A stretch of 64,000 bases of DNA from an uncultured Porphyromonadaceae bacterium (GTDB lineage: Bacteria; Bacteroidota; Bacteroidia; Bacteroidales; Barnesiellaceae): contig UPYI01000009.1 in assembly GCA_900538555.1 (NCBI GenBank), positions 96,061 through 160,060 of the forward strand, in the 5' to 3' direction. Below the pieces are notes generated by a model. It had not been told where the DNA came from, did not search any database, and was given only the letters and a program-made list of their open reading frames with translations. Of the stretch, positions 54,174 through 62,494 are shown in pieces. The translations under genes and the position numbers were made by a program. Within the stretch, counting starts at the first letter, position 1. Each line of letters opens with the position of its first letter.

Positions 54174-54770
54174 ATGAAAAATCAATTGACACGCTGGCTT
54201 ATCGCCATCCTGCTCCTATTGACCGTTGTTCCGGCAGAAGCCCGTCGGAAATCGGATGCGGAAAAATGGGCTCAACGCGGCGAATGGCGTAACGGATTCG
54301 CTCCGTCGCCCCACAGCACGACCGACTTCGAAGAATTCCGGTCGCAGTATAAAAAGAACAAAGAGTTGTGGGATAAGCTGTTCACTTGGCTGGCGACGAA
54401 CGACCTGCTCTCCATGCCCGCCGGAGTCTACGAGATAGACGGCAAACGTTGCTACGTAAAAGTCTCCGACCCGAAAACCCGCGACGAAAGCAAAAGCAAA
54501 GTCGAATCGCACCGGCAGTATGTCGATTTCCAATACGTAGCCAAAGGAAACGAACGGTTCGGCAGGATCGCAGCGGAGAATGCCACGCCGATTGCCCCGT
54601 ACAAGCCCGATGTCATTCACTACACGGCGACACACATCGACTATATGGACTCCGATCCCGAAACCTTCTTCCTGTTCTTCCCCCGCAACTTGCACATCGC
54701 CATGATCAAGACCGGCGAAGAACCCGAACAGATACGGCTGATCGTCGCTAAAATCGAATACGCGGAATAA
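54174..54770 (+). CDS. YhcH/YjgK/YiaL family protein, secreted
   Basis: A 198-residue protein of the DUF386 cupin-like family (RQYVDFQYVAKGNERF, NLHIAMIKTGEEPEQIRLIVAKIEY), here with a signal peptide (LIAILLLLTVVPAEA), which many members lack. The metal-site residues seem kept: His in ESHRQYVDFQ and in FFPRNLHIAM. In sialic acid and uronate loci the family has been linked to sugar anomerase activity; that is family knowledge and not shown here. It lies between GH3 and fbp with its own promoter. Confidence 0.9.
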   Translation: MKNQLTRWLIAILLLLTVVPAEARRKSDAEKWAQRGEWRNGFAPSPHSTTDFEEFRSQYKKNKELWDKLFTWLATNDLLSMPAGVYEIDGKRCYVKVSDPKTRDESKSKVESHRQYVDFQYVAKGNERFGRIAAENATPIAPYKPDVIHYTATHIDYMDSDPETFFLFFPRNLHIAMIKTGEEPEQIRLIVAKIEYAE

Positions 54771-54831
54771 ACCGCAACGACAATCCGGCGGAATATCGAA
54801 CAGAAAATTTCCTTATCTGCCGAGAAATCAA

Positions 54832-54839
54832 TATCTTTG
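54832..54839 (+). promoter_or_regulatory. Promoter of fbp
   Basis: TATCTTTG matches TAnnTTTG, 20 bp before the fbp ATG. Confidence 0.65.
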
Positions 54840-54859
54840 ATTATCTATTCATACGACCT

Positions 54860-56854
54860 ATGACAAAATCGAAAAGTGAAATTTCGGAAAAAGAGGTCAT
54901 CAGCGATCTCAGATACCTGAATTTGCTGTCCAAAAAATTTCCGACCATCGCGCAAGCCTGTACGGAAATCATAAACCTCGAAGCTATCCTCGAACTGCCC
55001 AAAGGTACGGAACACTTCCTTACCGACATCCACGGCGAATACGAGGCTTTCCAACATGTGCTGAAAAACGCATCCGGATCGGTGCGGCGCAAAGTCGATG
55101 AGATATTCGAACAGACCTTGCGCGAAGCGGAAAAACGCGAGCTTTGCACGCTTATCTACTATCCGCAGGAAAAACTCGACCGGGTGAAAAGCACGGAAAA
55201 ATACCTCGACGAATGGTATCTCGTAACCTTGCACCAACTGATACGGGTCTGCCAGAATATATCGTCGAAATACACCCGGTCGAAAGTCCAGAAAGCCCTG
55301 CCCCAAGAGTTCTCCTACATTTTGCAGGAACTGTTGCACGAATCCCAGACCGGACCTAACAAGCAAGACTACGTAAAAGGTATTATCTCTACGATTATCG
55401 AAATCGGACGAGCCGACGAATTTATCATTGCCATGTGCAACCTGATCCAACGGTTGGTCATCGACTCGCTCCACATTGTCGGCGACATATTCGACCGGGG
55501 TCCCGGCGCACAGATCATCATGGATACGCTTTGCGACTATCACAATGTGGATGTGCAATGGGGTAACCACGACATTCTCTGGATGGGAGCGGCAGCGGGG
55601 AACGACTGTTGTATCGCCAACATACTCCGTATGGCGATGCGCTACGGCAACCTCTACACCATCGAAGACGGATACGGTATCAATATCCTGCCTCTCGCCA
55701 CGTTTGCTATGGAAACCTACGAACAGGATCCGTGCGAACGCTTCCTGCTCCAATCGAGCGGATCGAAACACAGCGAAAAAACCACCCGGCTCATCACGCA
55801 AATGCACAAGGCGATCACCATCATCCAATTGAAACTGGAAGGGCAGACAATCAAACGCCGTCCGGAATTCAAAATGGAACACCGCCTGCTGTTGAACCAG
55901 ATCGACTACAATCTCGGCATCTTCACCCAAGACGGCAAGAGCTATCCGTTGCGCGACTCGTTCCTGCCCACAATCGACCCGGACGATCCCTATAAATTGT
56001 CCGAAGAAGAAGCGGTGGTGGTAAACAAACTGCATCACTCGTTCCGGAACAGCGAAAAACTGCGCAAGCACATCCGCTGGCTCTATGCCCACGGAAGCAT
56101 GTACCTGATACGCAACTCAAACCTGCTGTTCCACGCCTCCATACCGTTGAATGCCGACGGGACGTTTAAAGAAGTTTCGATTGCCGGCAAGAACTACAAG
56201 GGCAAACAACTGCTCGACAAGGTAGACCAACTGATACGCACCGCCTATCTGGACGACCTGCACGACGAACCGAACCGTTTCGCGATCGACTTCATGTGGT
56301 ATCTGTGGTGCGGTCCGGACTCCCCTGCATTCGACAAAGACAAGATGGCAACGTTCGAACGCTACTTTATCGAAGACAAAGAACTGTCGAAAGAGAAAAA
56401 GGGCTACTACTACGAACTGCGCAACGAAGAGAGCGTATGCGATATGATCCTCGAAGAATTCGGCATACACAACGACCCGCACGCCCATATCATCAACGGT
56501 CATATTCCGGTCAAGACCATCAAGGGCGAACAGCCGGTGAAAGCCGGCGGCAAGCTGCTGGTGATCGACGGAGGATTCTCCAAAGCATATCAATCGGAAA
56601 CCGGTATCGCCGGATATACCTTGATATACCATTCACGCGGCTTGCAGCTGACCCAGCACGAACCTTTCCAGTCTACACAAAAGGCCATAGAAGAAGGTGC
56701 GGACATTATCTCCACCAACTTCCTGCTCGAATTCAATTCGAAACGGATGCGTGTGCGCAACACCGACATGGGCAAAGAGCTGATACACCAGATCGACGAT
56801 CTGAAAAAACTGTTGTATGCCTACCGGAACGGATTGATCAAAGAACGGAAATAG
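54860..56854 (+). CDS. fbp: Fructose-1,6-bisphosphatase class III
   Basis: A 664-residue FBPase of the class III (Firmicutes/Bacteroidota) type, which is unrelated to class I. The calcineurin-like metal-binding motifs are DIHGEYEAFQHV (about residue 56), GDIFDRGPGAQ and WGNHDILWMGA. It removes phosphate from fructose-1,6-bisphosphate, the key step of gluconeogenesis, which the organism needs when it grows on the uronates from the kdu route. Full length; a terminator follows the stop. Confidence 0.97.
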   Translation: MTKSKSEISEKEVISDLRYLNLLSKKFPTIAQACTEIINLEAILELPKGTEHFLTDIHGEYEAFQHVLKNASGSVRRKVDEIFEQTLREAEKRELCTLIYYPQEKLDRVKSTEKYLDEWYLVTLHQLIRVCQNISSKYTRSKVQKALPQEFSYILQELLHESQTGPNKQDYVKGIISTIIEIGRADEFIIAMCNLIQRLVIDSLHIVGDIFDRGPGAQIIMDTLCDYHNVDVQWGNHDILWMGAAAGNDCCIANILRMAMRYGNLYTIEDGYGINILPLATFAMETYEQDPCERFLLQSSGSKHSEKTTRLITQMHKAITIIQLKLEGQTIKRRPEFKMEHRLLLNQIDYNLGIFTQDGKSYPLRDSFLPTIDPDDPYKLSEEEAVVVNKLHHSFRNSEKLRKHIRWLYAHGSMYLIRNSNLLFHASIPLNADGTFKEVSIAGKNYKGKQLLDKVDQLIRTAYLDDLHDEPNRFAIDFMWYLWCGPDSPAFDKDKMATFERYFIEDKELSKEKKGYYYELRNEESVCDMILEEFGIHNDPHAHIINGHIPVKTIKGEQPVKAGGKLLVIDGGFSKAYQSETGIAGYTLIYHSRGLQLTQHEPFQSTQKAIEEGADIISTNFLLEFNSKRMRVRNTDMGKELIHQIDDLKKLLYAYRNGLIKERK

Positions 56855-56879
56855 ACGACATACCGATCCATATCCGCAC

Positions 56880-56928
56880 ACGGCAGCGCACCGACCGGAA
56901 AACACGGTCGATGTACTGCCGTTTTTTT
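56880..56928 (+). terminator. Terminator of fbp
   Basis: ACGGCAG pairs with CTGCCGT followed by seven T; an inner stem CGACCG/CGGTCG supports the hairpin. Confidence 0.9.
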
Positions 56929-56949
56929 AGGATATCACCGGAGCGAAGT

Positions 56950-57453
56950 TTATTTATAATCGCGCAGCAACTCCTGCAAACGTTGCCGGGCAAAGAAAAT
57001 GCGGCTCTTTACCGTGCCCAACGGCAAATCCATCTTTTCGGCGATTTCATAATATTTATATCCGGCAATGTGCATCGAAAACGGAATTTTATATTCATCC
57101 GAAAAACTGTTGATCGCTTTCGTAATCTCTTTCACCGTGTACGAACCTTCCGGTGTATTGAACCCCGACTCCTGCGGAAGGTTCAGATGATACAGGTCTT
57201 CCGTCTGATCGACCATTGTTTGATTCCTCACCACTCTCCGATAGTTATTAATAAAGATATTGCGCATGATCGTAAATACCCAACCTTTGAAATTCACATT
57301 ATCGATATACTTCTCTTCATTGTCCAGCGCTTTCAGAGTAGTATCCTGTAACAGATCTTTCGCCTCTTCACGGTTCGATGTCAGCATATATGCAAAATTC
57401 AACAGGTTCTCTTGCAAACCCATCAATCGCTCTTGGAATTGAACGGAATTCAT
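56950..57453 (-). CDS. ECF-type RNA polymerase sigma factor
   Basis: A 167-residue sigma factor with region 2 (NLLNFAYMLTSNREEAKDLL; the -10 recognition part GWVFTIMRNIFINNYRR) and region 4 (PFSMHIAGYKYYEIAEKMD and LGTVKSRIFFARQRLQELL). No anti-sigma factor gene lies beside it. It converges with fbp. ECF factors of this size usually respond to envelope or nutrient stress; the targets cannot be read. The region 57454-57659 upstream is AT-rich and holds no other gene. Confidence 0.95.
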   Translation of the reverse strand: MNSVQFQERLMGLQENLLNFAYMLTSNREEAKDLLQDTTLKALDNEEKYIDNVNFKGWVFTIMRNIFINNYRRVVRNQTMVDQTEDLYHLNLPQESGFNTPEGSYTVKEITKAINSFSDEYKIPFSMHIAGYKYYEIAEKMDLPLGTVKSRIFFARQRLQELLRDYK

Positions 57454-57659
57454 AATACGATTTATATTTATTTAAATTTGTAAATAGATTCTCATCCGCA
57501 AACTACACTCTCTTTTCATATCAGCTACAAATCTCCAAAGAAACAACTTTTCAAAATCTAAATCACAGAGTTTTTTACGGGAATCTCGGGTTCCGCGATT
57601 CATCCAAAAAATTTAGATTAAAAATCGTCAAGATTGTTTTCCTCAACCTTTTTTTCCTT

Positions 57660-57667
57660 TACATTTG
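57660..57667 (+). promoter_or_regulatory. Promoter of nfeD
   Basis: TACATTTG matches TAnnTTTG, about 65 bp before the nfeD start. Confidence 0.65.
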
Positions 57668-57732
57668 TATGGTTTTGGTTCATCATTCGATTCCTATCAA
57701 ATATTATATATCATAGTTAAAACAGATTATTT

Positions 57733-59127
57733 ATGAAAAAGTTCTTCATTTTCTTCTCTTATTTACTTCTAAATCTGTTTTATGGGCTACAAGCCTCTGA
57801 AACGCCGTTGTTCTACCAGATCAATATCAACAAAGAGATCGGCAGCACGACGTGGCGATACATCAAAACCGGAACTCATAACGCCGAACGGCTCGATGCC
57901 GACGGAATCATCCTGCAACTCAACACCTACGGAGGAACCGTAGTACATGCCGACTCGATACGCACCACCCTGCTGAACAGCCCGATTCCGGTATATGCCT
58001 TCATCAACAACAATGCGGCATCGGCTGGCGCACTGATTGCCATCGCCTGCGACAGCATCTACATGCGCGAAGGGGCGAACATCGGTGCGGCTACCGTGGT
58101 CAATGAAACCGGTGCGGCAATGCCCGACAAATACCAATCGTACATGCGTGCCACCATGCGCTCTACTGCCGAAGCCCACGGCCGCGACACAATCGTTTCG
58201 GCAAAAGGCGACACCATCTACCGCTGGCATCGCGAACCGAAAATCGCAGAAGCAATGGTAGACGAACGCATCGTCATACCGTTGCTCTCCGATTCGGGAC
58301 AAGTACTTACGTTCACCGCAAACGAAGCTCTCAAAAACGGATACTGCGAAGCGATTGTGAACGATATTCCCGAAATCATCCAAAGCCGGTTAGGACAATC
58401 CGACTACGAAATCGTCGTATTCGAACCGTCGTTCTACGACGAGCTGGTAGGCTTTCTCGCCAATCCGGCATTGCAAGCCCTGCTGATCACCCTCATCATC
58501 GGAGGTATATTCATGGAACTGAAAACACCCGGTATCGGATTGCCCTCGGCTGTGGCATTGATAGCCGCCGTACTCTATTTCGCTCCGCTCTACTTAGACG
58601 GATTAGCGGCTAACTGGGAAATCCTGCTGTTCATTGTCGGTGTCATTCTGCTCATCCTCGAATTTTTCGTGATTCCGGGATTCGGTATCGCCGGTATATC
58701 CGGAGGCATACTGGTACTTCTCTCGCTCATCCTCGCCCTGCTGGGAAACGTCGATTTCGATTTTGCACCCGTGCAGGAAACCGAAGTCTCGCGCAGCATA
58801 CTCACCGTCCTTTCGGGCTGTATATTGGGAACGATCGCTCTCATCTGGATTCTGCGCCATGTCGGTAGCCGCGGTCCGCTGTACCGGTTGGCTCTGCACA
58901 GCAGCCAGACCATAGAAGAAGGCTTCGTCGGAGTTCCCGTCGAGTTGGGCGAAAAGGTCGGACTTACCGGTATCGCCGCCACCGTACTGCGTCCGTCGGG
59001 ACGGATTACGATCGGCGGCGACGATTTCGATGCCGTATCGCTGTACGGATTCATCGACGCCGGCACACCGGTGCGCGTCGTCAAATACGAAAACAGCCAG
59101 CTCTATGTTGTAGAAGACAAAAAATAG
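57733..59127 (+). CDS. nfeD: NfeD1-type membrane serine protease
   Basis: A 464-residue long NfeD: signal peptide, ClpP-like domain (about residues 25-235) with the catalytic Ser in NNAASAGALIAIA, four to five membrane segments (about 240-380) and a C-terminal OB domain (TGIAATVLRPSGRITIGGDD). In the Pyrococcus 1510-N protease the partner residue is a Lys; at the matching site here (ATMRSTAEAHGRD) I read Arg. The pair with a stomatin-like gene (floA or yqfA), common elsewhere, is absent; kdsB follows. Confidence 0.9.
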   Translation: MKKFFIFFSYLLLNLFYGLQASETPLFYQININKEIGSTTWRYIKTGTHNAERLDADGIILQLNTYGGTVVHADSIRTTLLNSPIPVYAFINNNAASAGALIAIACDSIYMREGANIGAATVVNETGAAMPDKYQSYMRATMRSTAEAHGRDTIVSAKGDTIYRWHREPKIAEAMVDERIVIPLLSDSGQVLTFTANEALKNGYCEAIVNDIPEIIQSRLGQSDYEIVVFEPSFYDELVGFLANPALQALLITLIIGGIFMELKTPGIGLPSAVALIAAVLYFAPLYLDGLAANWEILLFIVGVILLILEFFVIPGFGIAGISGGILVLLSLILALLGNVDFDFAPVQETEVSRSILTVLSGCILGTIALIWILRHVGSRGPLYRLALHSSQTIEEGFVGVPVELGEKVGLTGIAATVLRPSGRITIGGDDFDAVSLYGFIDAGTPVRVVKYENSQLYVVEDKK

Positions 59128-59172
59128 TTGCAACTTCGCATTCGAATAAAAACCAAACAGAATAGACACGAT

Positions 59173-59916
59173 ATGAAATTTATCGGCATCATCCCCGCCC
59201 GTTACGCATCCACCCGGTTTCCCGGCAAACCGCTGGCGGATATGAAGGGGAAATATATGATTCAACGGGTATATGAACAGGTCAAGACCGTTCTCGACGA
59301 CGTATATGTAGCGACCGACGACGACCGGATCCTGCAAGCCGTACGTTCTTTCGGCGGCAATGCGGTTCTCACCTCCGACAAACACAAAAGCGGAACAGAC
59401 CGCTGCAACGAAGCCTACCGCACGATCGGCGGCGGTCAGGACGTTGTCATCAACATACAAGGCGACGAGCCGTTCATCAAACCGGAACAGATCCGAGCCA
59501 TCATGCAATGTTTCGATACGCCCGATACGCAAATCGCCACATTGGTACGCGCGTTCCATTCCGACGAGACATGGAACGATCTCGTCAATCCCAACTCGCC
59601 GAAAGTAATCCTGAACGAACGCAACGAAGCCGTCTATTTCAGCCGGTCGGTAATTCCCTATCTGCGAAACTATCCGACCGACGAATGGTTGTCGCGACAC
59701 ACCTATTACAAACACATCGGCATGTACGCCTACCGCGCCGACATACTGGACTGCCTCACCCGCCTGCCCCAGTCGTCGCTCGAAATAGCCGAGTCGCTCG
59801 AACAACTCCGCTGGCTGCAAAACGGATATACCGTGAAAGTCGGTATCACCACGCAGGAAACCATCGGCATAGATACTCCCGAAGACCTCGAAAAAGCACT
59901 AACCCTGTTGCCATGA
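59173..59916 (+). CDS. kdsB: 3-deoxy-manno-octulosonate cytidylyltransferase KdsB
   Basis: A 247-residue nucleotidyltransferase: IGIIPARYASTRFPGKPL (CTP-binding loop), YVATDDDRI, GTDRCNEAY and INIQGDEPFI. It activates KDO with CTP for lipid A core synthesis, so the cell makes LPS. The start at 59173 begins the Rossmann-like strand directly. The stop overlaps the ATG of the M16 peptidase gene by 4 bp (ATGA), which points to coupled translation. Confidence 0.97.
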   Translation: MKFIGIIPARYASTRFPGKPLADMKGKYMIQRVYEQVKTVLDDVYVATDDDRILQAVRSFGGNAVLTSDKHKSGTDRCNEAYRTIGGGQDVVINIQGDEPFIKPEQIRAIMQCFDTPDTQIATLVRAFHSDETWNDLVNPNSPKVILNERNEAVYFSRSVIPYLRNYPTDEWLSRHTYYKHIGMYAYRADILDCLTRLPQSSLEIAESLEQLRWLQNGYTVKVGITTQETIGIDTPEDLEKALTLLP

Positions 59917-61220
59917 CATTAGACCGCATTACGCCGCCGGCGATACAAGACTTCGCGCCGCTTCACCTTCCCGCTCCGACCGTTGGAAAACTCTCCAACG
60001 GAATACCCGTATATACTTTCTCGATGGGCGAACAGGAGGTTTGCCGCATCGACTGGATGATCGAAGGCGGAAACTACGAAGAGACGGTGCATCCCGCCGC
60101 CACTTTCACACACCTGATGCTGAAAGAGGGTGCAGCCGGACGTCATGCGAAAGAGATTGCCGAAACGCTCGATTTCTACGGTGCCTGGTTGCAGACTTCG
60201 ACCAGCATGCATTTCAGCTACATTACCGTATATATGCTGAATAAACATGTACATACGCTACTGCCTGTCATGGCGGACCTGATACAGTCGCCCGATTTTC
60301 CCGAAGAGGAGTTGCAACGGCTGAAAGAAAAGCGCATGCAACTGCTGTTGCTGAATCGGGAAAAAGTAAACAATCTCTCGCATGCGGCATTCAACAGCAT
60401 GTTGTTCGGGGCAGATCACCCGTATGCTTACGAAGCCACCGAAACGGATATCGCGCAAATTCAACCGGCACATCTGTTCGAATTTCACCGGCGGTACTAC
60501 CGCCCCGAACGATGCCGCATCCTCCTGTCGGGAAACATCACGGACGAGATACATGCTGCCGTCGAACAATACTTCGGCAAGGAGTGGACGAACAGTCCCC
60601 GGACAGAAACCGTACCGGAAGAGACGATATATCCCATACACCCGCAACCGGAGAAAGAGACCATCGTACACAAAGCCGACGCCCTGCAATCGGGAATCCG
60701 GATCGGAGCACAGGTCATCAACCGCGACCATCCCGACTATCAGAAACTCCGGATATTGAGTACCGCACTCGGCGGATATTTCGGCAGCCGCCTCATGGCG
60801 AATATCCGTGAGGAGAAAGGCTACACCTACGGCATCTCCTCGTCGGTCGCCGGTCTGCGTCAAGCCGCCTATATCGTGATCAGCACCCAATCGGGAACAG
60901 AATTCACCCGCCCGCTCATCCGGGAGGTATTCACAGAAATAGAACGTCTGCGCACCGAAGCGATCGGGGCGGAAGAGATGGAGACCTTGCGCAACTACCT
61001 GCGCGGCGAAATGGCACGCACGCTCGACTCCCCGTTTACCATAGCCGACTATTACATCTCGCTGCTGGCAAACAGACTGCCATCCGATTATTTTTCCCTG
61101 CAAGACCGAACCATTCGGGAAATCACTGCCGACGAACTTCTACGGGTTGCCCGTACACATCTGGATCCCGAAAAATTCGTTGTCGCCATTGCCGGCGACC
61201 GGACGAAAATCGGACAATGA
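59913..61220 (+). CDS. M16 family peptidase-like protein, metal motif missing
   Basis: A 435-residue member of the M16 (insulinase/pitrilysin) family with two half domains: N-terminal half with FTHLMLKEGAAGRHAKEIAE and C-terminal half with GYFGSRLMANIREEKGYTYG, the well-kept R/Y pair of the family. The zinc motif HxxEH, which should sit in the first, reads HLMLK, so catalysis by this chain is unlikely. It resembles the non-catalytic partner of heterodimeric M16 enzymes. No second M16 gene lies nearby, so the partner would be elsewhere. Confidence 0.88.
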   Translation: MTLDRITPPAIQDFAPLHLPAPTVGKLSNGIPVYTFSMGEQEVCRIDWMIEGGNYEETVHPAATFTHLMLKEGAAGRHAKEIAETLDFYGAWLQTSTSMHFSYITVYMLNKHVHTLLPVMADLIQSPDFPEEELQRLKEKRMQLLLLNREKVNNLSHAAFNSMLFGADHPYAYEATETDIAQIQPAHLFEFHRRYYRPERCRILLSGNITDEIHAAVEQYFGKEWTNSPRTETVPEETIYPIHPQPEKETIVHKADALQSGIRIGAQVINRDHPDYQKLRILSTALGGYFGSRLMANIREEKGYTYGISSSVAGLRQAAYIVISTQSGTEFTRPLIREVFTEIERLRTEAIGAEEMETLRNYLRGEMARTLDSPFTIADYYISLLANRLPSDYFSLQDRTIREITADELLRVARTHLDPEKFVVAIAGDRTKIGQ

Positions 61221-61326
61221 TCCGAAGCGAAAACAAAACCGGTACAAAACCCGAACAAAGTTCAAACAAAACCGATAAATTTTTCTGACGCAAGAAATTA
61301 CCCTTTGAATTTCCCCCGTCCGCCGT

Positions 61327-61334
61327 TACCTTTG
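61327..61334 (+). promoter_or_regulatory. Promoter of the mutarotase-like lipoprotein and GH42 genes
   Basis: TACCTTTG matches TAnnTTTG. It excludes a TTG start at 61337 and points to the ATG at 61367. Confidence 0.7.
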
Positions 61335-61366
61335 CCTTGAACCATTACCGGCAAACGGCTAAACGT

Positions 61367-62482
61367 ATGAGACACATTTGGGGGTTATCTCCACTTTTTG
61401 CATTTCTGTTTCTATCGGGGGCATCTTCCTGTTCCGCTCCCGGCCACACGGACAAAACCGTTCGATTGGGACATGACCGGTCGCACGCCACACTCGCTAT
61501 CGACCTTCGGGGCGGAGCGATCACGGATTTCCGGCTGCAAGAAACTTCCGTAAACCCGTTCACTTGGTATATGACAAGCGAGCAGATGCCCGCCAACAAC
61601 CGGAGCGGCGCACCGTTTCAGGGACATTTTCTATGCCTCGGACGTTGGGGAGCACCCACCGACGGGGAGATACGGGCAGGAATCCCGCACAACGGCGAAC
61701 CGGGCAATTCGCTTTGGAATGTCATCCGGTGCGAAGCCGATACGTTTCTCATTATCGGGGCGAGAGGAGAAAAAGACGGAATAGCCGTCGAACGCAAAAT
61801 CCGTTTCGATCCGGTCAATGCCGTAGTCCGAATTACCGACAAAGTAAACAACACATACCCGATCGGGCGACTGTTCAACATCGTGCAACATGCCACGATA
61901 GGAGCTCCGTTTCTGGACAAAGACACGCAAATACATACGAATGCCGGCTGCGGATTCATGCAACATTTCGGTTATCCCGATCCGTCGCGACACGAATACC
62001 GGTTTCCGGACGGTATCATCGATACGCTCGGGCAAACAATAGACCTGAGGCGATCTGACCTTGCGGACAGTTATGTATCCTCACACCTCCTTTCCGATTC
62101 GATCGGATGGATCACCGCCTCATCGCCCAAACACGGACTATTACTCGGATACATCTGGAAAACCGACGAATATCCGTGGCTGAACCTCTGGCATCAGACA
62201 GAAAACGGCATCCCCTGCGCAAAAGGGCTGGAATTCGGCACCACCGGTATCGGACGACCCTATACCGATCTGACAGCGGTCGATTGCCGCTTCCACGATG
62301 TAGCTTCCTATTTCTTTTTCGATGCGCAGGCAACCGTCAGCAAATCGTTTATCGGATTCTTGATGCCCCTGCCCGACCGCTTTCAAGGAGTCGGTTCGAT
62401 ACGTCTTACCCCGAAAGGAATCTGCCTGACCGAAACCGGCAGCCGACAAACCCGAATCATCCCCACCCGACTGACATTATAA
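61367..62482 (+). CDS. Lipoprotein with a galactose-mutarotase-like fold
   Basis: A 371-residue lipoprotein (FLFLSGASSC). The body has strand patterns typical of the mutarotase-like superfamily (LAIDLRGGAITDFRLQETS near the start, CLGRWGAPTDGEIRAGIPHNG, IVQHATIGAPF, LEFGTTGIGRPY), but not the catalytic motifs of GalM. I do not recognise a named family. It is the first gene of a unit with the GH42 enzyme, 12 bp apart, so it probably handles galactosides in the periplasm. Confidence 0.75.
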   Translation: MRHIWGLSPLFAFLFLSGASSCSAPGHTDKTVRLGHDRSHATLAIDLRGGAITDFRLQETSVNPFTWYMTSEQMPANNRSGAPFQGHFLCLGRWGAPTDGEIRAGIPHNGEPGNSLWNVIRCEADTFLIIGARGEKDGIAVERKIRFDPVNAVVRITDKVNNTYPIGRLFNIVQHATIGAPFLDKDTQIHTNAGCGFMQHFGYPDPSRHEYRFPDGIIDTLGQTIDLRRSDLADSYVSSHLLSDSIGWITASSPKHGLLLGYIWKTDEYPWLNLWHQTENGIPCAKGLEFGTTGIGRPYTDLTAVDCRFHDVASYFFFDAQATVSKSFIGFLMPLPDRFQGVGSIRLTPKGICLTETGSRQTRIIPTRLTL

Positions 62483-62494
62483 TACCCCATTCGC

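Noticed and set aside
59508..59912. Upstream extension of the M16 reading frame
   Set aside because: It overlaps kdsB in another frame; the ATG at 59913, coupled to the kdsB stop, gives the family's normal N-terminus.
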